DNA of 64,000 nucleotides from Paenibacillus sp. Marseille-Q4541. Its GTDB lineage: Bacteria > Bacillota > Bacilli > Paenibacillales > Paenibacillaceae. The DNA is taken from positions 22,353-86,352 of the forward strand of contig NZ_JAGXCY010000023.1 of assembly GCF_018310695.1 (NCBI RefSeq), given 5' to 3'. This document shows, piece after piece, positions 61,305 to 64,000 of this stretch. Position 1 is the stretch's first letter, and the number at the start of each line of letters is the position of its first letter. A model generated the notes under the pieces. It was not told where the DNA came from, made no database searches, and worked only from the letters and a program-made list of their open reading frames with translations. Both the position numbers and the translations under genes were made by a program.

Positions 61305-63167
61305 TTAATCCTTTAAAATCACTCCTTTAATCCTTCTAACTCCAGAAGCAGAAGATTGTTCTTTTTTAATACTGAACTTTCCTAAGTTTGTTGTATCTTC
61401 TACATGAGGTCCTCCACATACTTCTCGACTCCAAACTTTCCCTTCGTTATCTTTGATTGTATACACCTTAACGATATCCGGATATTTATCCCAAAAATTC
61501 CCTTCAACATTACTTTCTTTCGCTTCAATTTTAGGCATCTCTGAAATATTGATAACTGCTTTTGATGAAATCGCATCATTCACATACTTTTCCACCTTAG
61601 CTATTTGCTCTGGCGTAAGTTTTTCATCATGATTGAAGTCAAACCGCAATCGCTCTGAAGTAATATTACTTCCTTGTTGATGAACATGATCACCTAAAAC
61701 TTCCCTTAAACCAGCAAGTAATAAATGAGATACCGTGTGCAGCGCTGTTGTTTCTGTTGAATGTTCAGCGAGTCCACCTTTAAATTTACCCGCAGAAGCA
61801 GTTCTGCTCTTTTCAGCATGTTTCTTTGCCGCCTCTATATAAGACGCCTTGTCCTCCATGCTATATCCACTTTCAGTTAGAAACTCTTCCGTCAACTCCA
61901 AGGGAAACCCATATGTTTCGTAAAAATAAAAGGCATCTGCACCTGTAACTTTACCCTTATTCTTAAGATGTTTTTGTATTTCAAATTCTCCTTGCTGTAA
62001 AGTTCTATAGAAAAGATTTTCTTCCTTATTTACTATTTCGATAACTTTCTTTTTATTACCGATCAAATCTTCATAAGCTGTTGCTTCATCTATATAAACT
62101 TCAGACAACTCAGCCACAAAACTTCCTTGTATACCTATTTTTTTACCTGCACGAATCGCCCTTCTTAATAACCTTCTTGTTATATACCCTGCATCACTAT
62201 TAGCTGGCTCCGCACCATCATTAATTAGAAAAGTAGCCGCTCTCACATGATCAAGTATGATTCTAAACGACTTTAAATCGTCAGTATATTGTTTACCACT
62301 TAACTCCATCAATTTTTTCTTGGGATTAAGGAAGAAAGCCGTATTATAAATATCCTTGTCACCATTAAGGGCTGTTGCAACCCTTTCTAATCCGCCTCCA
62401 TAATCAATATTGGGATTTTGCATTTTTACAAATCCAGTGTCTTCTTTTTTGTAACACATAAATACGTTGTTCCCAATTTCTAAAAACCTCTCGCTTGCAG
62501 AAGCAGGATGATCCAGTGAATCACCGCCTGGTTCAAGATCATAGAACATTTCACTATCAGGCCCACCCGGTTCACCAACAGGCATATCCAATGGACTTCC
62601 GGCTCGACTCCACCAATTTTCTTTTTCATCGTATAAGAATATTTTTCCACCTCTAGATGCCCCATATTGATAGGGATCATCTTCAATGATAGGTTCTATA
62701 CCAACTGATTTAAATTTTTCTGACCAGATTTGAATGGCTTCCGTATCTTTCTGTATATTCAAATCGTCACTTCCTATAAAAGCACTGATATACAGCCTGC
62801 CAGGATCAATTCCTAATTCGATAATATGCCAATTCCAAATGGCATCGATTTGCTTTTTCTTATAGTTATTTTCATTTGCTTTAAACTCCCATCGACCTAT
62901 CATTTCAAAAAATGTCAGATGCGACGTATCTCCTACTTCATCAATATCCACTGTCCTTAAACACTTCTGAATATTAGCAATCTCATTACCTATCGGATGC
63001 TTTTCCCCCAATAAATATGGAACCATAGGTTGCATTCCACTTCCTGTAAACAACGTTGAGGGATCATTTTCTGGTAACAAGCTAGAAGAGGGCACTTGGC
63101 TAGCCCCTATTCCTTTCATAAAATCAATATATGATTTTCTTAACTTATCTGGTGTCATTTTCACCAT
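61305..63167 (-). CDS. alaS: Short alanyl-tRNA synthetase lacking the C-Ala domain
   Basis: A 620-residue AlaRS. The class II catalytic core includes GSGMQPMVPYLLG, RWEFKAN and the motif-3 stretch NIDYGGGLERVA. The tRNA-recognition region has AGYITRRLLRRAIR. The editing domain keeps HTVSH and CGGPH (zinc ligands). The protein ends at GVRRIKGVILKD, so the roughly 250-residue linker/C-Ala part of standard AlaRS (about 875) is absent. GGAGG lies 8 bp before the ATG at 63167. A T-box leader precedes it. An accessory synthetase of this kind could give resistance to an AlaRS inhibitor; that is inference. Confidence 0.85.
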   Translation of the reverse strand: MVKMTPDKLRKSYIDFMKGIGASQVPSSSLLPENDPSTLFTGSGMQPMVPYLLGEKHPIGNEIANIQKCLRTVDIDEVGDTSHLTFFEMIGRWEFKANENNYKKKQIDAIWNWHIIELGIDPGRLYISAFIGSDDLNIQKDTEAIQIWSEKFKSVGIEPIIEDDPYQYGASRGGKIFLYDEKENWWSRAGSPLDMPVGEPGGPDSEMFYDLEPGGDSLDHPASASERFLEIGNNVFMCYKKEDTGFVKMQNPNIDYGGGLERVATALNGDKDIYNTAFFLNPKKKLMELSGKQYTDDLKSFRIILDHVRAATFLINDGAEPANSDAGYITRRLLRRAIRAGKKIGIQGSFVAELSEVYIDEATAYEDLIGNKKKVIEIVNKEENLFYRTLQQGEFEIQKHLKNKGKVTGADAFYFYETYGFPLELTEEFLTESGYSMEDKASYIEAAKKHAEKSRTASAGKFKGGLAEHSTETTALHTVSHLLLAGLREVLGDHVHQQGSNITSERLRFDFNHDEKLTPEQIAKVEKYVNDAISSKAVINISEMPKIEAKESNVEGNFWDKYPDIVKVYTIKDNEGKVWSREVCGGPHVEDTTNLGKFSIKKEQSSASGVRRIKGVILKD

Positions 63168-63530
63168 GCTCAATACCTCCATTTCAATTATTATTTATTC
63201 TCGTAAAATTATTTTGCAAATATTCAAACGAGAAGAAATAAAACAAAAAAGCCCTAAGCTGACATATTACTTGTCAACTTAGGGCGAACTATTATGTCCG
63301 TGTTACCACCTAATTTCAGATTCCTCTGCACTCTATCAATACGGGATATCTCCGATATTGTTTCCTGAATAACGGTGGAACTCCGTTGAAGCCTACTAAG
63401 ATTCCTCTGTTCGGTTCACAGCTCCGAGACTGCTTCACTATTAGATCACTGAAGATTCGCACCAACCATCTTCTCTCTGTGAGATCCCTAATACCTACTA
63501 TTTCTCATCATAGCCTTTTCGTTTTAAGTT
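63168..63530 (-). promoter_or_regulatory. T-box leader (alanine) of the accessory alaS
   Basis: On the minus strand: a Stem I region with GGTTGGTGCGAATC; a candidate specifier GCT (Ala) at 63422-63420 followed by GTGAAC; the T-box AGGTGGTAACACGG at 63312-63299; and a strong terminator GCCCTAAGTTGACA/TGTCAGCTTAGGGC with a T run at 63286-63243. Uncharged tRNA-Ala would favour read-through into alaS. Confidence 0.85.
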
Positions 63531-63536
63531 AAACCA

Positions 63537-63565
63537 ATGCTATCACACTCAACTCGCTCCGTCAA
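63537..63565 (-). promoter_or_regulatory. Promoter of the T-box/alaS transcript
   Basis: On the minus strand TTGACG, 17 bp, TAGCAT. The start point would fall near 63530, just ahead of the T-box Stem I. Confidence 0.6.
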
Positions 63566-63587
63566 TTAACATTTTTGTTAAATTATG

Positions 63588-63620
63588 AAAAAGGCAGAAA
63601 GTAGTTAATCTGCCCTTTTC
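63588..63620. terminator. Terminator-like hairpin upstream of the alaS promoter
   Basis: AAAAAGGCAGA and TCTGCCCTTTT pair across a 10-bp loop, with A/T runs on both sides. On the minus strand it would end the remnant at 63654. Confidence 0.65.
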
Positions 63621-63653
63621 TTTGGTGGTTTTTGCTTGTTAAAGAGATGGGAT

Positions 63654-63720
63654 TCATTCGTTGATAAACTTCTCAAATTCATTTTTCAGCCAATGCTGAT
63701 TGGTTATTGATCCAGAAGGA
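63654..63720 (-). pseudogene. C-terminal remnant paralogous to 59706-60034
   Basis: A start-less minus-strand frame reads NQHWLKNEFEKFINE and stops at 63654. Only about 22 residues remain. The sequence to the right (63721-64000) shows no gene I can support. Confidence 0.4.
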
Positions 63721-64000
63721 ATAGGTATCTATCAAAATACAATTCGTAAGAACTAAGAACTTTAAACCAACACTGGGTGTGCTTCTGAGAGAGGGCGCTG
63801 CTGGACAATTACCTGGAAAGCGGTCAGCAGGAGGCCTTCTGTCAGCCTTTGATTTGTCCGAAACAGTTCGGTAAGAAACTTGTTCGCAGTGTAGGCTCTC
63901 TAGCCATAACTGCCGTGCTTTTATATTCGCAATTGAAAACGATTGAGAATCAAAATTATCTCTACAACTTGGAATTTATCAATTTGACTTTCATAATAGC

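Overview
The window looks like a Paenibacillus-type chromosome (low-to-mid GC, endospore-forming Firmicute). It has a GerA/GerC/GerB spore-germinant receptor operon, a secreted phosphatase anchored by three SLH domains, YesM/YesN-type two-component and AraC regulators beside sugar ABC operons that lack their own ATPase, CcpA cre-like sites, a T-box leader and strong AGGAGG ribosome binding sites. No gene names the species, so the genus is an inference.

From 1 to about 46.3 kb the DNA is ordinary, well-spaced chromosome. It runs: the tail of a flavoprotein monooxygenase, an MFS exporter and an AlkC-like glycosylase; a YesMN system, sugar-binding lipoprotein, two permeases and GH4 alpha-galactosidase MelA (alpha-galactoside uptake); an AraC-GyrI regulator, a YqcI/YcgG protein and a PoxB-type pyruvate oxidase; an arylsulfotransferase-like protein with a genuine formylglycine-generating enzyme; the ger operon; a thioredoxin-reductase-like flavoprotein; a 1352-residue purple-acid-phosphatase/SLH protein; an oxalate-decarboxylase-like bicupin; a MarR/UvrA2 divergon; a second sugar ABC operon; a heterodimeric multidrug-type ABC exporter; a 5'-nucleotidase-like enzyme; and PhnCDE. 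The phosphatase, nucleotidase and PhnCDE suggest phosphorus scavenging.

From about 46.3 kb to the end the character changes: AT-rich, many decayed genes, mostly minus-strand single-gene units. First comes a CoiA-like nuclease gene and a UvrD-like helicase interrupted by an in-frame UAA, behind the cut-off tail of a third gene. They look like the remnant of a helicase-nuclease defence operon. From 49.9 to 61.1 kb follows an array of small genes: three GNAT acetyltransferases, two aminoglycoside-phosphotransferase-like kinases, a chloramphenicol-phosphotransferase-like kinase, a PH-like protein and tiny membrane proteins, ending in a short alanyl-tRNA synthetase with its own T-box leader. Between the units sit about 19 copies of a 26-28 bp imperfect palindrome with the consensus TTGAACTAAC, a 5-6 bp centre such as CTGCCC, and GTTAGCTTAA. 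They occur either as a pair around a terminator hairpin or at the edge of a roughly 150-210 bp structured repeat.

This site-gene-site layout resembles integron cassettes or Xer/pdif modules, yet the sites do not match canonical attC, and no recombinase gene is in the window. A 166-bp duplication whose end coincides with one of these sites supports past rearrangement at them. I consider this array the best candidate for an undescribed system; mobility is an inference from layout only.
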